DNA from: Paragordius varius
Lineage: Eukaryota > Nematomorpha
Length of the DNA: 64,000 nucleotides
Direction: 5' to 3'
Assembly: GCA_964247055.1 (NCBI GenBank)
Contig: OZ176051.1
Location: 10,540,001 to 10,604,000 of the forward strand
Position 1 is the stretch's first letter. Each line of letters starts with the position of its first letter. The translations under genes and the position numbers were made by a program. Of the stretch, positions 22,037 to 34,262 are shown piece by piece. The notes beneath the pieces were generated by a model. It saw only the letters and a program-made list of their open reading frames with translations. It ran no database searches and was not told the origin of the DNA.

Positions 22037-22926
22037 CTATAATATAATTTAGAAAAAAACCTTATTTATCCATAAAAGGTAGCAAAATAAATAAATCATT
22101 GTTTGTATTTTGTTACAAACTCATTCATGCACTAATTTGAATTTTCAATTTAACCGTAAAATTAGCAAATAAAATGTCGTTGAAAGATAAACTTCAACCG
22201 TTGCATATGCAATTGGAAGCCCTTAATCCAGTAGAAATATTAGAAATTAAATCTAAATAGATTTAAGTAAGTTAATTAAAAAATTTACAGAGGATATCCC
22301 TAATGTTTACCTATTCATAACTTCACTTATAAAATATATATTTTTTTATGGTAAAATTTCATAAGGTAAAACATTTAACACAAAAGTTATCTATAACTTT
22401 TTTGTAAATGGGCCATATTAACAATTCCAATCATATGGGCCCATTAAGAACCTATAAACATAATGAGTTATAAATATTAATTCATTTTTAGACTTGAAAG
22501 AAAGTCGGCATCTCTCCTGAACCCAATCAACAAAAGTTTCAATTTAATCCATTATACAATAAATATTACATATTAAGGACAATATGCTTTTTGACCGTGT
22601 AAAAAATATAATTATATACCAAAGTTGTAAAAAACAAAATTGATATATTCATTGAAATAGCTTTAATATCCTTAATTAATATATAGAAATACGGAGCAGT
22701 CCAAAAAGCAATTTTCCCCGCAAAAATTTTACCATTTATTTAATATTTTAGGATTTATTAAGGTATGTTCATTTTTTAAATGGTTATTTTTAAAAACAGT
22801 TACAGTCGCGGTTATAAATGTTTTATAATTGTCAAACCTATATAAATTAATTTTTTTATATTGTGTTATCAATGATAAACAATTAAACTCCTACATTGTA
22901 GGACACATTATGGTGGCTTAATACAT
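22037..22926. other. Upstream region of GLB1, no exon assigned
   Basis: This interval should contain, or lead to, the missing first GLB1 exon on the minus strand, but no ATG plus hydrophobic stretch ending in a GT donor of the right phase could be picked with confidence. On the plus strand, 22173-22259 reads MSLKDKLQPLHMQLEALNPV followed by EILEIKSK and a stop. It is noticeably protein-like but unmatched, and could be a first exon or a relic. Confidence 0.35.
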
Positions 22927-23349
22927 GAGAAAGAACACATTCAGGAGTACTCGAGAACGGAAAAAGTTTATGTCCAGTAGCAAATGAATACCGTTGCCAT
23001 GTCAACTCCCAGCATGCACGTGACAAAATCAGCTGGAAAGCGAGTCTGTGAAGAAATGACAACGATGATCCACATGATTATTCCTTTTCCGGTAACAACG
23101 ATGACGAAGGCACCAATTCACTTCGTTGCTATAAAAAGCTTAAATCACACCAGGTTAGCATTTTTTAAAGGCTGCCTGCCTTTTCTTGAATCTAAAAATT
23201 CTTTCTAGTTTTAGACAAACGGGAAAGGTAAAATGTTGACATCGAATTTCGCTTCACTGACCAATCTGAATCGGAGTCACAGTGAACCTTCGTTGGCGGA
23301 AGTTATTTTGGATGATGCCAATCGCGATAAATTAATAATTTTTAATTAG
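22927..23349 (+). CDS. Possible small spliced gene or relic, unknown function
   Basis: Base composition rises above that of the surroundings here. Plus-strand reading in one frame gives CPVANEYRCHVNSQHARDKI, then after an in-frame TGA a D/N-rich piece (DDPHDYSFSGNNDDEGTNSL, RCYKKLKSHQ). A GT-AG intron (about 23158-23217, ending TTTTAG) leads in phase to TNGKGKMLTSNFASLTNLNR, SHSEPSLAEVILDDANRDKL and a stop at 23347-23349. I do not recognise the protein. The internal TGA means it is either a relic, is mis-framed, or hides a very short intron. It is divergent to GLB1, whose start lies on the other strand. Confidence 0.3.
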
Positions 23350-23690
23350 ATAAATACGAATAATTTTTACTAAACTGTTAGTAATAGCTGCGTTTTTAAA
23401 GCTTTTTTGTGCCATATTATTTTTGTTAAAAAATCTTTTTTTTACATTGAGCCATTATATATATCTTGACATTTTTTCTCCAAGAATTTTAATTTTATAA
23501 CTACAAATAAAAGATAAAATATTGATTATGATTAAAATTTAGTTTTTTTGTGATATATGTGCGGTTTATTCAATTATAATTTCATAGATAGCTACATTCC
23601 AGTGCACACTAGCTATTAATAAATACGTTTTACTCAGTTCAAAGGCAAAATTTTTTTAGACCGCTATACGTCCTGCTATACGTCCTGCTA

Positions 23691-25815
23691 CACAGTGCGC
23701 ACAAAAAAATAAACAAACATGATTTATATCTAGAATGATAAGAAATCCCTTCGAAAAGGAGACCCCAAAAATTTTGGGGCAAAAATTCGACCCAAAATGT
23801 AAATATTCCATTTTTGATTAGAAATAGATTTTTGTCCATGTTTTTAAAACTTATTGAGCAAACATGATAAAACTTTTATATATTATATAAAACCTAATAT
23901 ATTCTTAAGAAAAATACATAAAATTATTTTAAAATATCAATAATTTTTTTTATTCCACAATAATAAAAAGTAAATTTTATGATATTGTCGAAATATATTA
24001 TAAAAAAATTATTTGTAAGAACACCATATTGTTATTATTATTTAAGTTTATGACTTATATATAACATACCAAAGAATTGGTATATATAATAAAGGCTATG
24101 TATCTTTTTAAGTCCCTCAAAAAATTTGTATTTTTAGAAAAATTTTCGCGATTTTTGTTGCATTTTCCTCACATGCTTCTCACTGTTTCATAAATACATT
24201 AATCCGCAATTTTCAAATGCAAATACTGAAAAAACCAATAAAACTTCAAGATTATGAAATTCCCATTACATTACTTTGGATAAATATTTATATACTATTT
24301 AATCTATAGATGATAAATTAAATTAAAGACCTTTTGATCATAATATAGAATTTTCCTTGCACCAAAATTATTCTGACATTTGTATATAATCTACCTCCAG
24401 AAACTCTATTGCCAAATTATAAATCAAACAATTATTACAATTATATATATTGAAAAACTGATAATAAATGGATTTATTTTTATTCGATATAATTTTTAGC
24501 ATTCTTTACAATAGGAATATTTAATTAGGTTTCTACAAAATTTTAAAATAAAAATGTTCCGGTCTTATCAAGATATTGTCAAATACAAACTTCGTTTGCA
24601 AAAATTGCTCCTGCAACATCTCTTCAACTCCCAACCATACGATACACAATGAATCTGATTATGAAACAGTTGGTCAATTCAAATATCTAGATCACATTAT
24701 TACTGCCAACGGTGTCGTAACTGAGGCTATCGATTGAATCACACAAACATGGAAAAGCTACCATGCACTCATAATAAATATTAATGATGCTCTCGATCGC
24801 ACTTCTTGGAGAAAAAAATACGACAAGCTTCAAATCTGAAGATAGTCTAACCCAACAACAACACTTCAAATACATATAAGAATTTTAATTTATTTATACA
24901 CAATGAATATATTAGTCAGACATAAAATGATTCCAATAGTATTCACCAATTATTGGAACTAGTATAGTTTTTTTCTATATGTTTGAGCGTTTGATGGAAC
25001 CGTTCTCCATCCTGGTCTGTAGCCCTCCACCTGAATTAGTATAATTACCTTGGTGTGGGCTCATATTTCCTTGTAATGAACTAATTTCTCAGCAAAATAC
25101 ATGTTGTAATAGGTAATTCTTTGTTCAGTTATTTTAATCAAATAGGTAGGGCGATGATACCTTCCATATATATATTGCAGAAAAGGTCTTTATTCAATTT
25201 GCAATTGAATTTATTAACTATGTTATTAAATAATATATATACTTTTATCCAAAGTAAAGGGAATTTCATAATCCTGAAGTTTAATTGGTTTTTTCAGTAT
25301 TTGCATTTGAAAATTGCGGATTAATGTATTTATGAAACAGTGAGAAGCATGTGAGGAAAATGCAACAAAAATCGCGAAAATTTTTCAAAAAATACAAATT
25401 TTTTGAGGGATTTAAAAAGATACATAGCCTTTATTATATATACCAATTCTTTGGTATGTTATATATAAGTCATAAACCTAAATAATAATAACAATATGGA
25501 GTTCTTACAAATAATTTTTTTATAATATATTTCGACAATATTATAAAATTTACGAATTTCTATTTTTGTGGAATAAAAAAAATTATTGATACTTTAAAAT
25601 AATTTTATGTATTTTTCTTAAGAACATATTAGGTTTTATATAATAAATATGGACAAAAATCTATTTCTAGTCAAAAATGAAAAAATGGAATATTTTATTT
25701 TGGGGCGCATTTTTGCCCCAAAATTTTTGGGGTCTCCTTTTCCAAGAGATTTCTTATTATTCTAGATAAAAATCATGTTTGTTTATTTTTTTACCCCCCT
25801 TTTTTGCGCACAGTG
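23691..25815. mobile_element. CACTGTG-ended long inverted repeat transposon (copy 2)
   Basis: Left arm 23691-24355 and right arm about 25155-25815 are inverted copies. The right terminus reads CACTGTGCGCAAAAAAG on its strand, the left CACAGTGCGCACAAAAAA. CTA flanks both ends (23688-23690 and 25816-25818), a likely 3-bp target duplication. Shared arm sequence includes 'ccccaaaattttggggtctcc' and 'ctcactgtttcataaatac' (given for one strand). The roughly 800-bp centre holds a LINE fragment. It has the same terminus as the foldback element at 3684-4914 and is assigned to a CACTA/Mirage/Chapaev-like group by ends only. Confidence 0.75.
24590..24860 (+). pseudogene. LINE reverse-transcriptase C-terminal scrap inside copy 2
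   Basis: ETVGQFKYLDHIITANGVVT at about 24662-24720, then a stop, then an ITQTWKSYHALI-like stretch. This is the 'FKYLGSxITxDGxxxxEIxxRI' block found after the RT domain of RTE/Jockey-like LINEs. The fragment is short and disabled. It lies in the centre of the inverted-repeat transposon, so it was either captured or inserted there. Confidence 0.6.
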
Positions 25816-25818
25816 CTA

Positions 25819-27657
25819 TACTATATGGTACGGTAACATGGCCTATGACTAAATTAAATATCACTGCAGGGTGAGCAAAAATTCCTAAACGCCATTCTTT
25901 TCGCACATAACATTAACATCTACACTTTCCAAGCCAAATTTTGCCCCTATTAAACCCTACAATCAAACCAATTAATACAGCTATCCGTGTTTGCGTTGGG
26001 CTCATCCACAAAGCTCAACACACAAACTGGATAAAGCTTATACAGTCTTATTCAACTAATAATAAGAACAAGAGAACCTAGATTTCAATATTAAAGTCAA
26101 ACAAGCAGTAGACAGAAAGGAAAGGGATACAATATCACGCTAAACTTCTTTAAGAGAGATAATAGTGGATAAAGGTGAAAAAAAGCTAAGACCCTTTTAA
26201 GCTTGCATTAATTTGATTTAGTCATTTCATTTATTGAACATACCGTATTAGAAAAACGCTTTTAAAAATAGAGCCAATCTTCTTGAAGAAAAATTAATGA
26301 TTTAGTCATTTATTTTTTATAATTGATACCGGGGGTTCGGTTACTCTCATAGATAAAACCATTTTATTTGCATTTTCTATGCGAGTGACATTTTTGGTTT
26401 TTTGAAACCAACCTCCTGAAATTCTATTTTATTTGCATATAAATACTTTTTAATATTAAGATAACTTATCATTGGACAAATTAAATCTTGCTAAGCCATA
26501 TCATTGATAAATTTTATTAAGCTGCTTTTGCAGTTCAAATTATGTGGACAAAATGTAAAAATATAAAAATATTTTTTTCCAAAAGATACCATACTTTTAA
26601 AACCTTAATGTTTCCCATAGAAGCTACTTAGTTACAATAGAAAATTGATTGTTATATCTATTTTATATTTTCAGTTTAATGACTTATAAAAATCAAGATT
26701 TAAAAAAGAATATTTTTTTTAAAAAAAATATTCGTCTATTTTTACATTATGTTCGCATAATTTTAATTTTACAGTATTTTATAAAAAAGGTACAACTTCT
26801 AGGATAGCCCTTCATATTTCAAATGAAATTATTACATAATTAGTAAATTAAGGTCGAAAATGATGGATTGATTTATAATTATTTGGTAACATATTTCTTA
26901 CCACAAATGTTTTGAGGGAGATTTCTTAATAGGGAAAAGCAATTTAACTCGTTCAAAATTTTCAATTGTCATTGGGTAAATTTTAAATAATAAAACGTAA
27001 GTTCTGAAGTTTAAATGGTAAATTATTCGATTTTTAGGGTACTAATCATAAAATATTAATTCTACTCTTAAAGCAAAAGTTATCTCTCGAGAGGAGGCGT
27101 CATTTTGAAGGAAAATAGGATAGTCCGAAAAATGCGAAATAAAAAAATTCGATGTGAGAGAGTTGAGATCGAAATATAAAAGCTATTTTTTGTAAATTAG
27201 GCAATGGCTTAAAAATATAGTTGAAACACTTTAATGGATTTGTTGAGATTAATTAACATCTTTGGCCCTTATTTAGTAGGGCAAGTGATAGAAATCATTT
27301 GAAATTAAAAATATGATTGTATCCTTATACATATAATATTTATTTTTCATTTTTACGTTTTGTCTATAATGATTTATTTTTTATTGTATTTTTAATTTAT
27401 TACTATTCTTTCCAAAGTTTAGTTTTTTCGATAAAAATAAAAATAATTGTCAGCTATAAATTGTAAAATATAAAGCCTGATAAATTAGGAATGTCATGAT
27501 GCTAAAAATTAAAAATTAATAATGTGTCAACTGAACCTTAAAATAATTATTTTATCTGTATTAATTTTTAAATAATCTGAAAATACCTTCCTTTTTTATT
27601 TTTTAAAATTCTAGTTAAAATATTTATTATACAATTACATACATTGAAATTGGTATT
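25819..27657. other. Gene-free region with MITE copies
   Basis: About 25860-26190 has more even base composition and may be an old LINE scrap, but no motif is secure. 26531-26775 is a member of the mariner-like MITE family ('cagttcaaattatgtggacaaaatgtaaaaatata' at the left and the inverted counterpart at the right). 27285-27392 is a partial right end of the same family. The rest is AT-rich without recognisable content. The final part is upstream of the DUF229 gene. Confidence 0.45.
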
Positions 27658-29508
27658 ATGCTAATAACTCACCAAAAAAATCAATTAATATCTATATGGA
27701 TTACCTTAATTTTCATGATTCTAATTTTGATAATATTCACAGATAAGTATATATCAGTCAAATATATGGTCTCATGGCAAACGTATCGATATATCTTACA
27801 ACTTTGCAATAATGTATCAACTCCAAAAATATTTTTACCCCTAAATCATAAACCACAAAATGGTATTGCTGTTAAAAACATGCCCAATAAAAATTATTTT
27901 AGGCAGAATAAAAAGGTAATAACAGCCCTGTCTCATGCTTTGCAGAGCAATAATGGTTTTGTCGAATATGATATTAATCTTCCCTACTGTAAAATTCCTA
28001 AATTAATTCAACCAGCTACAAAACTTAATCGTTCAAGACGATATTCGGAATGTGCTGGAAAAACGAATCTTAAACCATTTACCAATGTAAAAAACGGTAT
28101 TTTGAGAATAAACAAAGACCGATTGAAATACTACTTTTCCGAAACTCCAAATATTTCACCGTCAAATATAATTTGCACATATGGGAAAATTGAAAGAGAT
28201 ATGACAACTCAACAGCCTGATAAAATGATTAGGTTTGTTTTAAGAGGTTCAATGACAATAAACTCACATATTAAAATCCTGGATGAATTTATACTAGTCC
28301 GTTGTTTTAAGGACGAAAATGCTCTTAAAGCAGTTATTCCTTTTTACAGCCATGTGCATTTTAATGATATCTACACAAAGAGCTCCGTATACACTGAAGA
28401 AATACCAGTTATTGCCGAAGGTAATCTAAGTTTTGTTGAAATATATGGTTTTTTTATCATTAAAATAAATTATACAGACAAAACTAAAAAACTAAGAGAC
28501 AAAAATTTTGTTAATAAGATAACCATTTTTAACCCCCATATATATATTATTTGATAAATCTAAAATACATAAATGTGTTACCAATTTACATCTCTATTTC
28601 ATACTTGGCAATTTAAAAAGACGAGATATGTTTAAAAAGTACAGTAGTCTTTTGAAAAAAAATATTTGTGTTTAGATTGGTTCTGCTCATTGAAAAGGTT
28701 GTTCCAAAAAGAAAGTCTCGTGTATTTGTTATCTCCATAAAGTTCTAATTATAGGTTAAGTTTGTATCTAATTTGTGTTAGGCTAGATCCACTTTGTTTG
28801 CTATGTTTTATGGGGTCTGCCCGCTTTACGGTGTTCACTTTGTAAAATGGTTTTTAGTATGTGGGACGGATCTCTACGATATATATGACCCCTCCATCTT
28901 AGCCTACCCATTTGGATGATATCGGCCATTGATTTTATTTAAGAGGACAGTGTGGAGGTCATGGTTCGTTGTGTAATTTGCAAATATAAAATTGTAATCA
29001 AAAATCTACGTTTTGATTGAATTAATTAGCGGAGTGTGTTTTTCAGTGCCCATGTTTCCGATCCGTATTTTAACACCAATTGAATAGCTTTGGTGTATAA
29101 TTGAGCTATTGTGAGGTTAATACATCTGTTTGCAGAATATTTCCACGAGTGAAGAATATTCCAGCTCTGAATATGCGATGCTTGACAGTTTCTTCAAGCC
29201 CTCCACCTGCTGACATCTTATCTCCCAGTTAAACCAATTTTTCAACTATCTCAATCCCAAACTTGGTGATGATAACGTAATTTAGGACTCGGAGATTCTT
29301 TCAAGCATTTTTGGCATATAAAATTTAGGTTGTTTAGTGGAAGGTTTGAAAGATTAGTAATATTTTTTATGTAACCAGAATTTGCATTGTGGGCAATGGA
29401 TCGAAGTGTTTTTAACCTCTTTGCCGCATTTTCGGCATGAGTTTTTAATTTTTTTGATACCATCCATCATTAATTTTGTAATTTAATAAATTACAAACTA
29501 TAGTTTTA

Positions 29509-29546
<38 letters not shown>

Positions 29547-32540
29547 CACCTAATAAACTTGTCTAATAGATTCTGTGCCTCCCAAAATCCAGCTACCAAA
29601 CATACTTATGTTAGGTGTTGATTCTCTCTCCAGATCTCATTACATATCACACATGAAAGCAATGCAAACATTTTTCTCCAGGAATAGCTCATTTTCCCGA
29701 ACACATTCTACCTTTTTATTTGATGGTTACGTTAAAATTGGTGATAATACCTTTCCCAATTTATATCCCTTGTTGACAGGGACCCCAATATCATTAGAAT
29801 CAATGGAACAGCATATTGCTTTTAGGGACAATTTTTTTGATCCACAACACTTTATATGGAAGAAATATGAATCACAATTAAAATACCTGACAATGTACAT
29901 TGAGGATAGCTCTGAATTGGGTACATTCAGTTATCATAAACATGGATTTTACAAAACACCAACACATTATTATTTTAGACCATTGGCCATTACACTCCGC
30001 AAATTAAGAAAATCAAGTAATCTAGTTTACATATTTCAGTGCCATAACGTTTCTTTATTAATAAACTACCGATAAGATGGGTCACATTAGTTTATAGGGA
30101 TATAATATGATAAATATGTGATATAATTAAATTATATCACATTTCTCTAAAAATATTTTTTCTTAAACTTAATATATTACTTCATTTCCAGAAACCATAT
30201 AAAATGTTTGCTCAAATGCTCTAGATTCCACGCCTTGCAATTCACATTTGTCTGAAGTCAAGCTCATGTTTAAATATACCTTAACGAGAATAAGAGACGC
30301 TCTAGGAAAAAATCCGTATTTTGCATTTGTTTTTACTAGCCGTTTAACCCATAATTCCCCCTATGAATTCGATCAAATAGAAAGTTTAATCCATGTTATG
30401 CTGTCGCGTATGCAGAAAAGGGGCGATCTCAAAAACACCATTGTAATTTTGTTTGGAGATCATGGTATAAGACACGGGGTAAATAGAAACAGTTTTACGG
30501 GTAGGTGATTTGAATATATATTACAGTAAATAAAATTATTCTTCCAATATTAATATTTTATTTAATTTAACAGGTGTTTTTATTACAGCATTTTACCCTA
30601 AATAACTTTCATTACAAACATAAGTTATTTAATCATAAAAATTAACAAATGTTTTTTATCGCCTTAATCCGTTTTTTAAGTCCCAAATTTTTAAAACTTT
30701 AAGACTACCTTAACATTTAAATAGTAACTATTGTCACATTAGTAATCTTTTTCTAGATATTAACAAAATAATTGGTTTGCTTTTTACATAATTGACATAA
30801 TGTCCGTATATCATTTTTAGATTATGGAAAATTATAAAAATAATGTCAATTTTTAATGATGGCATAAATTACACTCCTGAATCTTATTATCTAGTTCGTA
30901 TAAAATTTGGAAATCGACGGTTTTAGTTTTGGTTATAGAAATTATAAGACAAAACGTAAAAAATAGATAAATATTTCAAAGATGTTTTATTTTTTAAATT
31001 TTTAAGATTCTCAAAAACTCCTTTTTGAAATAAAACCATTTTTCAGTTTATTATGTTTTGACTTTAAACTTTTTATTTATACTGTGGCTTCACTCTAATT
31101 TAAAATATCATTATCCTAGGTCGTAAAAGGCTGGGGAATTGTCCTTAACATATGTTTGAATTATTTTAAAAGTTTTGCATAAGGTTGAGTTTAATACAAC
31201 TGCTTTCATTCAAGGCCATCATAATCAACTTTCTTTTTATCGGTTTAACTAATGGTTGTCCGACAGCGGCAAAAATTTAATAAATTACCAAATAATTTTT
31301 TCACATTTTGAAATATATGGTCACAAAATTTTGAAGGATAAATTTTCAAAAACGTCTTCCAGATCGTCAAACAACAAGCAAAAAATGGTCAAAATAATAG
31401 TAAATCTGTCATTTTTTAGAGCTTTATCATGAAAATAAAAAATATATAATGCCCATATTTTCAAATGCGGTCCGCCCGATTTTTTGAGTTGAAAATATGG
31501 CCTGCAAGCCATTTGACTTGAAACCCTATGTAAGAGACGGATTAAACATCAAATGTAAAGTTTCATAAACTTTGTAATAAATTATGGACAATTCTTAGTT
31601 TTATATTTTTATAAATTCCTATGGTTAATATAGATAGAATTAGGAGATTAAATACTCTCTAGGTATAAAATTACATCTTGGACCGTGTTTTTTAATAATT
31701 AAAGCTTGTTATTTTTGTTATTGTACAATAAATTTTGATAAATGCAATAAAGGTATGATGGCGGATAGATTACCCTTGTTACACATCTCTATTCCGAAAA
31801 CAGTTTTGCAGTTCCTTTCTCTCCAAGATGAAAACGTTGAAAAAAATTTGCTTTGGAACACCAAAAATCTCGTAACTCCGCTAAATTTACATGCCACTCT
31901 CCAAGATTTAATGGAACGTATCGTCTATCATATTAGCCAACTTTCTAACCTCAACAAAGCAAACAGTGGCAAAAATGACAATTCTAAACGGCATCAGAGT
32001 TTGTTCAATTTCATTCCTAATAATGTCAAGTGTGAAGATGTGGGAATCAGATCTGCATTTTGTCCATGTAATATTTTACCTAGCCGGATAAATATAAATC
32101 ATACGATATATCAGGTTAGTGCTCAACGAGTAATCAAAGCTTTAAATTTTATGTTAGAATCAACGAATGAAACAAAATATAAATGCCATGAATTAAGGCT
32201 AAAAACCATATCATCCGCATATATATTGGCCAAAACTGCTAAAATACTACCAGATATTTCAAACGATACTAAAATTGAAGATTTAATTACTGATAGCAAA
32301 ATAATCAGTGGTGATAAAATGGTGATTACACACCAGAAATCAATACTTTCTGATTTATGGCTTAGATTAATCATAAAAACATTTCCAGGAAAAGCGCTTT
32401 TTGAGGCAACTTTAGGCTGGGATGAAACGACACACGCCTTTACCAAATTGGACAAAGAAATTGAACGCATCAACACTTACGGACACCAATCTGATTGTAT
32501 CAAACATGATATATTGCGAAAATATTGTTTTTGTAAATAA
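27658..32540 (+). CDS. DUF229 (sulfatase-like) type II membrane protein
   Basis: Proposed exons: 27658-28420, 29570-about 30047, 30192-30205, 30225-30500, 31753-32540, roughly 780 residues. Residues 10-29 form one hydrophobic segment after a short basic head, giving a type II anchor. A Cys-bearing N-terminal part (YCKIPKL, YSECAGKT, LVRCFKDE) precedes the alkaline-phosphatase-like core: NILMLGVDSLSRSHY, GYVKIGDNTFPNLYPLLTG, PYFAFVFTSRLTHN, then NTIVILFGDHGIRHG, DRLPLLHISIP and NLVTPLNLHATL. The Asp/Ser of GVDSLSR and the DHG metal ligands are kept. A C-terminal domain follows with paired Cys, ending KYCFCK. DUF229 proteins are extracellular or Golgi-lumenal and of unknown substrate. The junctions between 30009 and 30225 are uncertain; the gene may be intact or have one lesion there. 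Confidence 0.82.
28462..28678. mobile_element. Truncated mariner-like MITE in DUF229 intron 1
   Basis: 'aaattatacagacaaaactaaaaaact' at the left and 'agtcttttgaaaaaaaatatttgtgtttag' at the right match the family, but the last 25-30 bp are missing. The truncation coincides with the end of the antisense LINE. Confidence 0.55.
28685..29464 (-). pseudogene. Antisense LINE 3' fragment in DUF229 intron 1
   Basis: On the minus strand from 29464 a Cys-rich finger reads CRKCGKEVKNTSIHCPQCKF followed by WLH, the PHD-like finger seen in several invertebrate LINEs. Then come LVYLGDKMSAGGGLEETV-like (about 29235-29190), KYGSETWALKN (about 29078-29045), MGRLRWRGHIYRRDP (about 28915-28870) and GRPHKT (about 28825). 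These are the standard C-terminal blocks of LINE polyproteins ('YLGDxLSAGGG', 'SETWxL', 'RLRWxGHxxRR', 'GRPKKTW'). Frame changes and stops show it is dead. It is oriented against the host gene. Confidence 0.78.
29512..29544. repeat. (TA)n microsatellite in DUF229 intron 1
   Basis: Uninterrupted alternating TA run of about 30 bases that ends about 25 bases before the 3' splice site (29568-29569). Confidence 0.9.
30935..31090. mobile_element. Partial mariner-like MITE in DUF229 intron
   Basis: 'gttatagaaattataagacaaaacgtaaaaaatagataaatatttc' resembles the left half of the family. The right half cannot be traced. It lies inside the intron 30501-31752. Confidence 0.4.
31455..31540. mobile_element. 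hAT-type end remnant in DUF229 intron
   Basis: 'aaatgcggtccgcccg' and 'atggcctgcaagccatttgacttgaaacccta' resemble the GCGGCCCGCGAGCCATTTG terminus of hAT elements. It is a solitary fragment within the intron 30501-31752. Confidence 0.35.
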
Positions 32541-34262
32541 ATTTTGCTTTTTTATATGATCTTTAGTTAAATCCCTATGAAATAGAAGTCGTTAAAATGG
32601 TCTAGTATATATAATGATTTAGCACCCTAAATGTGTGCTTTCCCCAATTTTAGATACTATTTAATTTTTGAAATTACATTGAATAAGTATGTACAAAGGG
32701 CAGAAAACTGGTCATCAGCCTTAATGTAAAACTTCCAAAATGATTTTTAACAGAAGACTGTTTTTGAGAATGGTTAGATGTTTATTTAAAAATATTAGAT
32801 AAGTGTTTATTATTTTAATATTGTAGCGGCCCATCTTTTGGATTTATATGGTTCCTCATCATGGATTCAACTTTGTTATTTAAAATGAAAAAAATACAGT
32901 CTTCGGGCGATTTGGCTCTTCTAACACTGTCATAAAAGTTTATTATATTACATATGTTCCTATATATAAATCTTCTTTGAAAGGAGGTTTTTCACCCTTA
33001 ATTTAATTTTCAGACCTGAGAAGCAGTTTGATCAGCGAATTGCTTGGTGCAATATTTTTAAAATTAAAAAATATGATTTTTTAGATGCCATACTTAATTT
33101 AATCTCATTAACACCTTTATATATATATACATTTTCCTATTGTATTTTTATAACTAGAATTTATAATACTACACTATATTTCTTTCACTATACATTTGGC
33201 AATTTAGAATAAATTTTTTGATTTATAATTGTTAACATTTTGGTTTTATAAATTATTTGATCAAAATTCAGGAATCGAAAATGGAAACGGTTCTAAATGT
33301 AAAGAACTGGTTCCGGAACCGCAAAATTTTTAGGGAACCAACGCGATTCCGGTTCCACTTTTAGACCGGTTTCGTCGCATCTTTAAATAAATAAATAGCA
33401 TCCTTTTTCGTATTTATTTGCCTATGTGTTTCGCGAAAAATTAGTTCTAAGCTGAATTCTGATTTTTATGAATATATAAATCAGGGGTGGTCAACACAAA
33501 TGGCTTTGTGGGCCGCATTAAAAATAATATATGAGCATTATCAAATATATTTTTTCAAAAATTAATGCTCCTAAAAAACGAATATAAACACAATATTTTT
33601 CTGAGCAATCCGTTGTAATATGGCTTAAGAATTACCTGTTGATATTAAATCAAATAATCTAACCCTCCAAGGAAATGTTAGCGCATAAACAACTTTAAAT
33701 TAACATATCTCACCTAAAATCATGTCAAAGACTAATATTATTTTTTTAAAATCTTGCCTACACATCCTGTACAAAATATATTAAGCTGATTTTCAAATTT
33801 AATAACAAATGGTACTATATGTATTTATAAAAAGTGTTCGCTCTGCGATGCAAGATAACCGTCTAGAACTGACCAATGTAGTAATATTATTTAGTTTCTT
33901 ATGTATGTTACTTAAAAAAATTCAATCTTCTCATTTTGTAGTATATTTAACATGATTAACAAATATTTCCACATATTGCCAGTTATGTAGAGCGAGAGTT
34001 TTCATTAAAACTAAAAAATCCATTATAGTTTGTTTCTTCGGCGGCTTTTTTAACAATCCAAAACGGTTATTTTTGTTCAGACCAAAAAACAAACTGCTTT
34101 TGTGGCAAAACATTATTTTTGGATGAAATATTGTTTAATAAAATCATCATCGAAAAATACTTTAATTTTGACAAGTTTCAGTAATTATCTTTTTCCATTG
34201 CAAATGGTGTAAAAAACGGCTTTTTTGAAAATGGAAACTGACATAATCCAAATTATTTAACA
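32541..34262. other. Gene-free region downstream of DUF229
   Basis: Contains the presumed 3' UTR of the DUF229 gene. 33270-33380 is rich in GGTTCCGGAACC-type inverted motifs, probably a transposon scrap related to 12460-12560. A hAT-like terminus CAGGGGTGGTCAACA starts at 33482. No host gene was recognised. Confidence 0.45.

Noticed and set aside
32123-32476. Minus-strand 117-codon open frame
   Set aside because: Antisense shadow of the last DUF229 exon.
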